The notes beneath the pieces were generated by a model. The model was given only the letters and a program-made list of their open reading frames with translations, did not search any database and had not been told where the DNA came from. From JACDER01 sp963842575 (GTDB lineage: Bacteria > Actinomycetota > Thermoleophilia > Gaiellales > Gaiellaceae), in the NCBI GenBank assembly GCA_963842575.1, contig CAWJGS010000007.1, positions 1 to 64,000 on the forward strand: 64,000 nt of DNA, in the 5' to 3' direction. Of this stretch, positions 54,174-64,000 are shown in pieces. Positions within the stretch are counted from its first letter, which is position 1. Every line of letters starts with the position of its first letter. Made by a program: the position numbers and the translations under genes.

Positions 54174-55880
54174 CTACGCGAAGAGCTTCCGGTCGCGGAT
54201 CTTGTGGGGATCCGTGTAGTGGCGGTCCCACCACGGCTTGTCGCCCGCCTTGCGCGGCGACCGGGCAAGGACGAGCGGCTTCTTCGCCGTCGCCTTCTTC
54301 TGCGCGAGCCGGAAGCTGTAGTGGTCGAAGATCCTGAGCGCCTCCACCGTGAAGGAGACGGCGATGCGCCGGTTCCGGATGAGGAGCAGGTTTTCGCCGT
54401 TCTGGGTATCCGCAGGGTTCGAGAAGTTGTACGAGCCGAGGTAGACGCGTGCGGTCGGCTTGTCGAAGTCGATGACGACGAACTTGTGGTGCATCCGGAT
54501 CCCGCCCCCTCCTTTCGGCTCCTGCTTGAAGGGAGGCGGAGCGTCTTCGGTCAGCTCGGAGGGATAGACGGGCGAGACGTTGCCGTCGGGGTTCTGGAGG
54601 TCGAGGCCACCGACCTTGCGGTCCGAGATCCCATACGAGAAGCGGTCCGTCCGCTCCGAGACGGACTTGATCGCGTCCTGAATGGGACCGGGCGTCTGGT
54701 ACAGGAACGCGAGCGAGTAGAAGAGCGAGGAAGTGGTGTGCTTCTCGATGTCCTCGGCGATCGTCCCGAGGAGCTCGTTCGAGGGGGCGTGCGGCGAGAA
54801 GGCGACCCGTGCGTCGATGCCGGCAAGGCCGAGGCTCCGCCACTTCGCCGAGTCGGTGTCGCCGAAGCTCGCCGGCGTCTCCCAGTAGCCGTCGAAAGCC
54901 GCGAGGAATGGTGCGATTGCCGCGCTGCCCTGCAGCACGACCGCGTGGTTCGACTGGACGAAGAACCCCCGCCAGCTGAAGTTCGTCGATCCGCACACGA
55001 CGGTCTTGGTCTTCGGACCGTCAACCACGATCGTCTTGTTGTGCTGCAGCTTCTTCATCTTCTGCCGCTTCACGTTTTCGGTCCCGGCGGAGACGGCGAG
55101 GCGAGCCTCGGCGGCCGTCTCCGCGGAGTCGGGCCCGCCGTGGTCGCCGCTGTTGTCGATGATCACCTTCAGCCGGTCCCCCAGCTGCTCGAGGCGGGCC
55201 ACGACCTCCGGCTCGTTTAGGTCGTACGCGACCACTCGCACCTGGGCCTTCTTCTCGGCGAGCGCCTGGTCGAGGACGTCGAGGATGGCGCTCCGCGCCT
55301 CGAACCCCATCCACGCCAGGGCTTCGGCTGCCTTCGGATGCGTCGGCGTGAAGGTGAGGCCGTCGGCGGCCTTGGCCGGCAGCAGCTTCGAGATCGGCCC
55401 GGCGGACTCATACCGATCCACGAAGGCCTGCGACGAGACGAACCCGCGCGTGAAGGCGACGTTCAACTTGCCCGGGTACGTCTCGCGCCGCAGCTCGACC
55501 GCCGCCTCCTGAGGATCGCCGTAGCTGAGCTCGTCGAACGCGTTCATGAAGACCGGGGTGACCTGGTACTGGAACTCGCCGGGAAGGTCAGCGTTCCGCG
55601 GGAAGTGGACCCAGCGGAACATCTGGATCGGCGAAAGGTTCGTCTCCAGCGTGGTCGCGTTCACGCTGCCGTCCGGCGTGGGAAAGGCCAGTCGGTTCTT
55701 CAAGAGGTAGTAGCGGTCGCCGCCCGGCTCCTTGTAGCCGATGGCGAAGCCCACGAAGTCCTCGGGCGGCTCGCCGCCGCGCCAGTTCATCGCGAGCAGG
55801 GCCATCCCGTCGCCGCGAAAGATCTTCAGCGTGAAAGGAGCCGAAGCGTTGTTTCCGCTGACCTGGAACTCGCTGGCCAT
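54174..55880 (-). CDS. Phospholipase D-like protein with two HKD motifs
   Basis: 568 residues. Both HKD catalytic motifs are intact: QHNKTIVVDG followed by GSTNFSWRG (about 285-310), and MHHKFVVIDF followed by GSYNFSNPA (about 465-490). This matches PLD/nuclease-fold enzymes that work as one two-half polypeptide. The first ~150 residues form a beta-rich domain (RGDGMALLAMNWRGGEPPEDFVGFAI, quoted in part) with no signal peptide. Substrate, lipid or nucleic acid, is unknown. ATG start; 6 bases convergent from the lipoprotein gene. Confidence 0.85.
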   Translation of the reverse strand: MASEFQVSGNNASAPFTLKIFRGDGMALLAMNWRGGEPPEDFVGFAIGYKEPGGDRYYLLKNRLAFPTPDGSVNATTLETNLSPIQMFRWVHFPRNADLPGEFQYQVTPVFMNAFDELSYGDPQEAAVELRRETYPGKLNVAFTRGFVSSQAFVDRYESAGPISKLLPAKAADGLTFTPTHPKAAEALAWMGFEARSAILDVLDQALAEKKAQVRVVAYDLNEPEVVARLEQLGDRLKVIIDNSGDHGGPDSAETAAEARLAVSAGTENVKRQKMKKLQHNKTIVVDGPKTKTVVCGSTNFSWRGFFVQSNHAVVLQGSAAIAPFLAAFDGYWETPASFGDTDSAKWRSLGLAGIDARVAFSPHAPSNELLGTIAEDIEKHTTSSLFYSLAFLYQTPGPIQDAIKSVSERTDRFSYGISDRKVGGLDLQNPDGNVSPVYPSELTEDAPPPFKQEPKGGGGIRMHHKFVVIDFDKPTARVYLGSYNFSNPADTQNGENLLLIRNRRIAVSFTVEALRIFDHYSFRLAQKKATAKKPLVLARSPRKAGDKPWWDRHYTDPHKIRDRKLFA

Positions 55881-55954
55881 GATCGTCGAACCTCTCGCGA
55901 ACTAGACGGACCGAGTATCCAGGACCTTCCCTGGAGGGTCAAGCGGGAGCTTGG

Positions 55955-58789
<2,835 letters not shown>

Positions 58790-58807
58790 CAAGGTAAGTG
58801 TAGTGAG

Positions 58808-58821
58808 CGAACACATGTTCG
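58808..58821 (-). promoter_or_regulatory. LexA/DinR-type SOS box upstream of uvrA
   Basis: CGAACACATGTTCG matches the Bacillus/actinobacterial LexA consensus CGAACRNRYGTTCG at every defined position. It is centred about 25 bases before the uvrA ATG, where a repressor would block the promoter, so SOS induction of uvrA is expected. It also lies 72 bases upstream of the divergent AI-2E-family gene. Confidence 0.85.
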
Positions 58822-58892
58822 TCCAGAGCCTTTCAGAGCGGCCGGACGGCACGCGGTTTCGCTGAGGTTCACGTGGGCAAGAACTCACGGAA

Positions 58893-59948
58893 ATGAGGCA
58901 AACCGCCCGCCGAGCGCTCGTCGCGTCGACGATCTTCGTGGCCGTCGTCGTGCTCGCGCTGGCCCTCTGGAAGATCAAGCTGATTCTTGCGCTGCTCTTC
59001 TTCGGGCTCATCATCGCCGCGGCGATGAGACCCGGAGTCGACTTTCTCCACGACCGGGCGCGCATCCCGCGCATCGCGGGCGTCCTCCTCCACTACGCAG
59101 CCATCATCGTGGCCTTTGGCCTCCTGCTCTATTTCGTCGTGCCGACGGCCAAGGACCAGATCGCGGAAGCCGTTCCCACGTCCCAGGCCGAGCTCGACCG
59201 CCAGGCCAAGCACTCCAAGGGGATCAAGCACGAGATCCTTGTGGGGATACAGAAGCGGATCAAGAACCTCCCCTCGTTCGGCAAGATCGCCACCTCGGCC
59301 GTGGACATCGGGCTCCGGGCCTTCGAGATCGCCATCGGCATCTTCTTCGTCTTCGCCAGCGCGGCCTACTGGATCTTCGAGCGAGACCGCGCCGAGCGCG
59401 TGGTGCTGTCGCTCTTACCCAGGCCGCGCCGGAAGGTGGTGCGCGACACGTGGAATCTGATCGACCTGAAGCTCGGGGCATTCGTCCGCGGACAGCTGGT
59501 GCTCGTCTGCTTCGTCGCGACGGTGCTGTCCTTCGGGTTCTGGCTGATCGGGCTCGATTTCTGGCTGCTGGTCGGGATCTTCGCCGGCCTCGTCGAGCTG
59601 ATTCCGGTCGTAGGCCCGCTCGCGGCCGGAGCGGTAGCGGTCGGTGTCGGGCTCACCGACTCATGGCAGACAGCGCTTGCGGCGGGACTGATCGTGCTCG
59701 GCGTCCGCCTGCTCGAGGACTACGTCGTGATTCCGAAGGTGCTAGGGGAAGCGGTCGGATTGACGCCCTTGACGGTCCTCTTCTCGGTCGCCGCGGTCAC
59801 GTGGATCTTCGGCGGCTTTGCGGTCATTCTCGCGATCCCGTTCGTCGCGGTCTTCGCCACGATCATCGACGTGCTCGTGTTCGAAAAGGACCCCGCCGAG
59901 GAGGAGGTGCCAACCGTTCTCTTCTCCCCGAAGGAGGCGGAGACCTAG
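58893..59948 (+). CDS. AI-2E family (PerM-like) transporter
   Basis: 351 residues, about eight membrane segments: VFVAVVVLALALWKI-like start, a long cytoplasmic stretch (VPTSQAELDRQAKHSKGIKH), then FRGQLVLVCFVATVLSFGFW-like, LVGIFAGLVELIPVVGPLAAGAVAV and LEDYVVIPKVLGEAVGLTPL, the conserved PxV(L)G segment of the AI-2E exporter family. Members export AI-2, sodium or other solutes; role unknown here. ATG start, TAG stop sharing CTAG with the convergent small gene. Confidence 0.9.
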   Translation: MRQTARRALVASTIFVAVVVLALALWKIKLILALLFFGLIIAAAMRPGVDFLHDRARIPRIAGVLLHYAAIIVAFGLLLYFVVPTAKDQIAEAVPTSQAELDRQAKHSKGIKHEILVGIQKRIKNLPSFGKIATSAVDIGLRAFEIAIGIFFVFASAAYWIFERDRAERVVLSLLPRPRRKVVRDTWNLIDLKLGAFVRGQLVLVCFVATVLSFGFWLIGLDFWLLVGIFAGLVELIPVVGPLAAGAVAVGVGLTDSWQTALAAGLIVLGVRLLEDYVVIPKVLGEAVGLTPLTVLFSVAAVTWIFGGFAVILAIPFVAVFATIIDVLVFEKDPAEEEVPTVLFSPKEAET

Positions 59949-60184
59949 GCTTTGCGCCAGCGGCCGAAGATGAGGCCGCCGAGGGTGAAGCCGAGGCCGA
60001 ACGTCCCGATTGCGAAGGCGCCGATCGCGATGGACTTACGCCAGGTCGAGAGGCGCTGCCAGCGTCCGATCGCCTCCTGCTCCTCGGTCGTGAGCGGCTC
60101 TCCACGGCGCTTCTTGCGCAGCGCGCCGCCCGCCCGGATGCCGAGATACAGGTCGTCGAAGACTTCTGCGGGCTCGTCTACCAC
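59945..60184 (-). CDS. Small membrane protein of unknown function
   Basis: 79 residues from GTG 60184: acidic/basic N-terminus (DEPAEVFDDLYLGIRAGGALRKKRRGEPL), then two adjoining hydrophobic segments (SIAIGAFAIGTFGLGFTLGGLIFG) and a basic end RWRKA. No family recognised. GTG preferred over a longer start because TAGACT lies seven bases upstream of it, while the longer reading runs through this promoter. Tail overlaps the AI-2E gene. Confidence 0.7.
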   Translation of the reverse strand: MVDEPAEVFDDLYLGIRAGGALRKKRRGEPLTTEEQEAIGRWQRLSTWRKSIAIGAFAIGTFGLGFTLGGLIFGRWRKA

Positions 60185-60212
60185 GAGGACGAGTCTATAG
60201 CCTGCCCCGGTC

Positions 60213-61019
60213 GTGACCGCCCGCATTCTCCACGTCTCCGACCTGCATTTCGGAGCCGGTCATGACCCCAAAATAGAGGTCGGCCTGATGGATCTGGTCG
60301 AGCGGATCAGGCCCGAGCTGATCGTGGCCAGCGGCGACCTCACGCACCGGGCGAAACGGCAGCAACAGGAGAATGCGGCACGCTTCCTTCGGTCGCTCGG
60401 GCCGCCCTTGCTCGCTGTGCCCGGCAACCACGACATGCCCTGGACCGTGCGGAGACTGACCGGCCCGTTCGCCGAGTTCGAGCGCGTCTGGCAGACGACC
60501 GAGCCGCTGTTTCAGTCGGAGACGCTCCAGGTCGTCGGCCTGAACTCGGCACGGCCGTGGCGGCACCAGTCGGGCGGGATCCGCTCGAGCCAGCTTGCGC
60601 GCGCGCGCGAACTGTTCGAAACCGCGCCGCCGGCCGCGCTCCGCGTCGTCGTTCTCCACCACCATCTGATCGGCGCCCCCTGGCGCTCCCGCAAGAAGCC
60701 GGTGTCGCACCGCAACGAGGTGCTCGCCGGACTGGTGGACGCAGGAGCGGAGCTGATCCTGGCCGGCCACATCCACCAGGCGGCGGTGAGCGAGCGGCAC
60801 GAGTTCGAGGTCGTGGCCGGCGGCGTGCGCGGCGTGACCGTCTCGATCGCGCCCGGCCTCGGCCGGCCGCGTCCGAGCCGGCGCGGCGAAGCCCGCGGCG
60901 TCCATACTTACACCGTAAGTAGCACCGAGATCGAGATCGAGACTTCGGTCTGGATCGGCGACGACTGGGCCAGGACCGCCGTCAGGCGGTTTTCGCGCGT
61001 ACCGGCTTCTTCCGTTTAG
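60213..61019 (+). CDS. Calcineurin-like metallophosphoesterase (Icc/CpdA-like)
   Basis: 268 residues. Di-metal motifs in order: ILHVSDLHFG (D-x-H), VASGDLTHRA (GD), VPGNHDMPW (GNHD), VLHHHLIG (H) and LAGHIHQ (GHxH). Architecture matches class III cAMP phosphodiesterases and related phosphoesterases; substrate not determinable. GTG start, divergent from the small membrane protein. Its 3' end overlaps the convergent PQQ-like gene by 38 bases. Confidence 0.9.
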   Translation: MTARILHVSDLHFGAGHDPKIEVGLMDLVERIRPELIVASGDLTHRAKRQQQENAARFLRSLGPPLLAVPGNHDMPWTVRRLTGPFAEFERVWQTTEPLFQSETLQVVGLNSARPWRHQSGGIRSSQLARARELFETAPPAALRVVVLHHHLIGAPWRSRKKPVSHRNEVLAGLVDAGAELILAGHIHQAAVSERHEFEVVAGGVRGVTVSIAPGLGRPRPSRRGEARGVHTYTVSSTEIEIETSVWIGDDWARTAVRRFSRVPASSV

Positions 61020-62586
61020 CCGGATCGCTGATCCCGAACATCTTCCCGCCGCGCGTCCCCACCCAGATCCAGCCGCCCCAGACCGCGGGCGTCGACTCGA
61101 TGCACGCGGAGTCGATCTTCAGCTGCCAGAGCGCCTTCGGCTGCTGCCCTTCCTTCGACACGTCCCAGGCGTGGAGCATGCCCGTGCAGTCGCCCTCGAT
61201 CAGAACGTTGTCCACCACCACCGGCGAGGCCCAGGTCGGGCCGGGAAGCGGGATCTTCCAGCGGATGTGGCCCGTCTTGCGGTCGACGCCGAGGATCCCG
61301 CCGGCATTGGTCGAGACGTACAGCATCCCCCGGTCGAGCGCAGGCGTCGACCACAGCCCGCCCGAGCCCTCGAAGCCGGTCTCCGTCACCGGGAGCGACC
61401 AGACGATCGGGTTCTTCTTGCGGAACGGGTTCAGCTTCATCAGCTGCCCCACTTCCGTGGAACGCTCGTCGAACTTCTCCAACTCGCTCGCCACGTACAG
61501 ATAGCCCTTGTCGTCGATCACGACGGACGCGTCGGTGTCGTCGCCCGTCCAGAAGCGGAACGTGCGCCGGTAGTGGCTTCCGCCCTTGAGGATGTCGCGG
61601 ATGTCCCAGCCCTGGACGAGACCGGCGGAGTTCGCGAAGTAGACGATCCCTTTGCGGAAGGACACCGAGTTCTCGATCGAGAATGCGTCGGTGGGGAAGT
61701 CGGCGGCCAGCTCGTCGTCCCACCCCGGGACGGTGAGAACGATCTTCGGGTTCGCCGTGACCTTGCCGTTTGCGTACCCGCGGTTGATCTTGACCACGTA
61801 GAACCAGGAGTTCTCGCCGCCCTCGAGCAGGTAGTCGCCCACGACGAGGGCGGCGCCGTCCCAGTCGTTGTTCCAGTGCCGGTAGGGGACGCTCGTGTCG
61901 GCGTTCATCGACCAGAGGACGGTCGGCGTCGGCCGGTCGGTCGCGATGATGCGGAAGTCGTTGTCGCGCGAGCCCGCGTAGTAGAGCGGGTAGCCGTCGG
62001 GATCGGAGGTGGCCGATCCCTTGGCCAGGTCACCGGTGACGAGGTCAGGCTTGATCGGCTTCCCCGTGATCGCGTTCATGAAGTGGTAGTGGTCGTCGTA
62101 CGCGCCGAACCGGAGCTCCAGCAACCCGCTCTTGTGCGGGATGACGTTCGGTTGCCCCGTCCACCCCGTGCCGCACCAGGTCTCGGTGCCGTGCTCGTCG
62201 CTGGACTCGGCGCACATGCCGCCGCTCTCCGGGTAACGCCACCTGACCACGGGATTGCGCGGGACGGGACCGTGGCCGTAATACGTGCGGGTGAGGTTGC
62301 CGCGGAAGGTGGTGAGGCCCGGGACCTTGGGGTTGATCGCGCCGAGGATGACGTCCGGTTTCGCGACCGGCTTGGCCGGCTTTACGGGCTTGGGGGCCGC
62401 CTTGCTCGACGAGCCGCCGCTACTCAAGGCGATCCCTCCCGCGACGCCGATCGCGACGATGCCGGCAATCGCCAGGGCGACCGTGCGCCGGACGAAGACC
62501 TGTCGCTGCCGCCGCTGCCGCCGCAGCTCGCGCTGCGCCAGCCGCTCGGCAGATTCAGGGTCGCCCGCCCCGGGCCAGTCGGTCAT
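60982..62586 (-). CDS. Membrane-anchored PQQ-like beta-propeller protein
   Basis: 534 residues. A basic cytoplasmic N-terminus (QRELRRQRRQRQVFVRR) and one helix AIAGIVAIGVAGGIAL anchor it, followed by a Pro/Lys linker (SSKAAPKPVKPAKPV). The outer domain is a propeller of PQQ-like repeats: ALVVGDYLLEGGEN, SVVIDDKGYLYVASELE, STPALDRGMLYVSTNAGGILGVDRKTGHIRW (quoted in pieces) and TPAVWGGWIWVGTRGGKMFG. It lacks the residues needed for a PQQ dehydrogenase, so it is more like a BamB-type binder. Function unknown. Confidence 0.85.
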   Translation of the reverse strand: MTDWPGAGDPESAERLAQRELRRQRRQRQVFVRRTVALAIAGIVAIGVAGGIALSSGGSSSKAAPKPVKPAKPVAKPDVILGAINPKVPGLTTFRGNLTRTYYGHGPVPRNPVVRWRYPESGGMCAESSDEHGTETWCGTGWTGQPNVIPHKSGLLELRFGAYDDHYHFMNAITGKPIKPDLVTGDLAKGSATSDPDGYPLYYAGSRDNDFRIIATDRPTPTVLWSMNADTSVPYRHWNNDWDGAALVVGDYLLEGGENSWFYVVKINRGYANGKVTANPKIVLTVPGWDDELAADFPTDAFSIENSVSFRKGIVYFANSAGLVQGWDIRDILKGGSHYRRTFRFWTGDDTDASVVIDDKGYLYVASELEKFDERSTEVGQLMKLNPFRKKNPIVWSLPVTETGFEGSGGLWSTPALDRGMLYVSTNAGGILGVDRKTGHIRWKIPLPGPTWASPVVVDNVLIEGDCTGMLHAWDVSKEGQQPKALWQLKIDSACIESTPAVWGGWIWVGTRGGKMFGISDPAKRKKPVRAKTA

Positions 62587-62676
62587 AGCAGCAAATTGTG
62601 CGGAAACCGACGGTCGTCCTGCTCAGAACGGGTGCGCGCTCTTGCTTAAAGTTCGAATTAGCAGTACGAATAGTCT

Positions 62677-63645
62677 GTGGCTCCTCGCGTAGGACTGATT
62701 GTCCTCGTCGCGCTGTTCGCGATATTCGCCGGCGGCTCGAGCGCTGCGCCGGGCAGCTTTCCCGGCCAAAACGGCCTGATCTCCTTCGACGCGGTCTCGC
62801 GCTCCGACGGCCCGCAGGGCAGCGTTCAGATCTTTCAGGTCTCCGCAACCGGAAGCGGGTTGAAGCAGCTCACATCGACCGACCAGGCGGTGTGGAACCA
62901 GGATCCGGCCTACTCCGCGAGCGGCGCGAAGATCTACTTCACCAGCGACGACCGGGCCACGACCAATCCCGGGCGGATCTATTCGATGAACGCGAACGGC
63001 TCGGGGCGGCAAGGGGTTGCCGTGGGTGTCTGGCCGGCTGTGAACCGCTCCGGCTCGGCGGTCGCGATCACGCAGTACGCCAAGGGCGGCCAGTCCGTGA
63101 TCGTGACCACGAAGCCGAACGGCACAGGGAGGAAGGTCGTCGGCAACGCAACCAAGAAGCAGAGCGCCGGCGGTCCTGACTATGCGCCGGTCGGGACCCG
63201 GCTCGCGTGGTACCTGGTGACGTACAACAAGAGCGGCCAGGGGTTTGCCGCCTCGGATCTCTTCGTCCGGAACGGGACGCACAACACGAACATCACGCGG
63301 CGAAGCTCGGCCAAGTTCTTCTCCGTGTCATGGTCGCCGAACGGAAAGACCCTCCTGGCGATTCGCGGTGCACGGACCCTCGTCTCGATGAGGCCGAACG
63401 GCACCGGTCTACGCGTGCTCACGTCAGCGTCGGGCCCCGCGCACACGAGCATCGCCAGCGCGGTCTACTCGCCCGACGGGACGAAGATCGCGTACCTCCA
63501 GTGCACGGGCGACTGCGGCGACCCCAGCCTCCAGGGCCAGGGCTCGATCTGGGTGGTGAACGCCAACGGCTCGGGGAAGAAGCGGATCTTCAACGGCGCC
63601 AACGGCGTCCAGCCGGCCGACCGGGTCTCCTGGGGCGTCTCCTAG
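62677..63645 (+). CDS. Secreted TolB-like PD40 propeller protein
   Basis: 322 residues. Signal peptide LIVLVALFAIFAGGSSAAPG, then PD40 blades: NGLISFDAVSRSDGP, DPAYSASGAKIYFTSDD, SVSWSPNGKTLLAIRG and SAVYSPDGTKIAYLQ. Extracellular, role unknown; related in fold to the protein at 12041-13301 and the fragment at 38330. GTG start; TACGAA lies six bases upstream with TTGCTT 17 bases further up, a plausible leaderless promoter. 3' end overlaps the convergent DUF2277 gene. Confidence 0.8.
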   Translation: MAPRVGLIVLVALFAIFAGGSSAAPGSFPGQNGLISFDAVSRSDGPQGSVQIFQVSATGSGLKQLTSTDQAVWNQDPAYSASGAKIYFTSDDRATTNPGRIYSMNANGSGRQGVAVGVWPAVNRSGSAVAITQYAKGGQSVIVTTKPNGTGRKVVGNATKKQSAGGPDYAPVGTRLAWYLVTYNKSGQGFAASDLFVRNGTHNTNITRRSSAKFFSVSWSPNGKTLLAIRGARTLVSMRPNGTGLRVLTSASGPAHTSIASAVYSPDGTKIAYLQCTGDCGDPSLQGQGSIWVVNANGSGKKRIFNGANGVQPADRVSWGVS

Positions 63646-63914
63646 ACGGTCGCGAAGCGCTGTCGACCGCGCTCTCGCGCCTTCTCCGCCTCGACCTCGC
63701 GGTCCTTCGGTGTAGCTGTCGTCACGAGCGCCTCGAGCAGCCGCGCTGACGCGGCGGCGACCTCGTCGACCGCGCGCGCGAAGGCTTCCTCATTCGCCTT
63801 CGAGGGCTTGGTGAAGCCGCTGATCTTGCGCACGTACTGCAGCGCGGCGCTCTCGACCTCTTCCTCGGTCGCGGGCGGCTCGAAGTTGTACAGCGTGCGG
63901 ATGTTGCGACACAT
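63642..63914 (-). CDS. DUF2277 protein
   Basis: 90 residues, full family length: MCRNIRTLYNFEPPATEEEV, ESAALQYVRKISGFTKPSKANEEAF and AVDEVAAASARLLEAL. The near-invariant MCRNI start supports ATG 63914. Helical cytoplasmic protein of unknown function, widespread in actinobacteria. Overlaps the PD40 gene's stop by 4 bases and is divergent from the gene at the window edge. Confidence 0.9.
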   Translation of the reverse strand: MCRNIRTLYNFEPPATEEEVESAALQYVRKISGFTKPSKANEEAFARAVDEVAAASARLLEALVTTATPKDREVEAEKARERGRQRFATV

Positions 63915-63955
63915 TGGGTTCTCCTTGGTTTGAGCTTCGCGTCCACACTAGCCAT

Positions 63956-64000
63956 ATGGAGCTACCGTTCAACCATCGCGACGTCACGACATTGATGGAG
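63956..64000 (+). CDS. 3'-truncated CDS at window edge, unknown product
   Basis: Fifteen codons, MELPFNHRDVTTLME, cut by the window end. The start lies 42 bases from the divergent DUF2277 start. The sequence is protein-like and the ATG position is plausible, but the fragment is too short to assign a family. Confidence 0.5.
   Translation, partial: MELPFNHRDVTTLME

Noticed and set aside
60982..62586. PQQ-dependent alcohol dehydrogenase
   Set aside because: Propeller repeats are PQQ-like, but no catalytic Asp/cofactor-stacking disulfide or signal typical of the enzymes was seen.

Overview
The window is a GC-rich, gene-dense bacterial chromosome segment of about 70 protein genes. No rRNA, tRNA, CRISPR array or insertion sequence was recognised. 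Most features fit an actinobacterium, probably class Thermoleophilia (Gaiella/Solirubrobacter-like). These include an F420-type luciferase-like oxidoreductase, Rex, a K+-independent membrane pyrophosphatase, DUF2277, DUF1844, an Actinobacteria/Bacillus-type SOS box, many GTG starts and many apparently leaderless genes. The class is an inference from gene content, not a measured placement.

Layout. 0-3 kb: the 3' part of a large AAA/TPR protein, probably a class III cyclase fusion. 3.5-10 kb: two ArsR-SRPBCC cassettes, a metallo-beta-lactamase-fold hydrolase, a glyoxalase-fold protein, an RsmG-like methyltransferase and a secreted YadA-head/S74-chaperone protein. 10-20 kb: a divergent Eis-type acetyltransferase / aminoglycoside-phosphotransferase pair, a PD40-RTX protein, PcrA/UvrD helicase, an MFS exporter, a TMEM175-like channel, an F420-type oxidoreductase, a cupin and a CinA-domain protein. 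20-25 kb: a cobalamin-riboswitch operon with two DUF4430 proteins, EcfT, a double EcfA, an S component and a secreted alpha/alpha-barrel protein. Together these are the separate parts of a transcobalamin-like binder plus an ECF transporter, and I consider this the most interesting system here. 25-32 kb: VanZ-like protein, PQQ-type sugar dehydrogenase, two TrkA/RCK proteins and two APC permease-Usp fusions, possibly a potassium module.

32-42 kb: a large BNR-repeat surface protein with an XRE regulator, H+-pyrophosphatase, a glutamate-cysteine ligase-like / DUF1844 / mtnP operon, a nested palindromic element and a GT4 glycosyltransferase. 41-49 kb: a long same-strand run tsaE-tsaB-rimI-tsaD-protease-gdh-glutaredoxin-rex-cupin, joining t6A tRNA modification to redox and nitrogen genes. 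49-54 kb: type 4 uracil-DNA glycosylase, FmdB zinc ribbon, a DUF2520-panC-panB pantothenate operon, Yip1 and TetR proteins and a lipoprotein. 54-64 kb: phospholipase D-like protein, uvrA under a SOS box, AI-2E-family permease, metallophosphoesterase, two beta-propeller proteins and DUF2277.

Two properties affect how the window should be read. At least eleven reading-frame breaks split otherwise well-conserved genes, all before 45 kb; these look like sequence indels more than real pseudogenes, so several genes are given as one feature spanning a frame change. Also, at least 16 starts are preceded by a TANNNT -10 element ending 5-7 nt upstream and lack a Shine-Dalgarno sequence, so leaderless transcription appears common.
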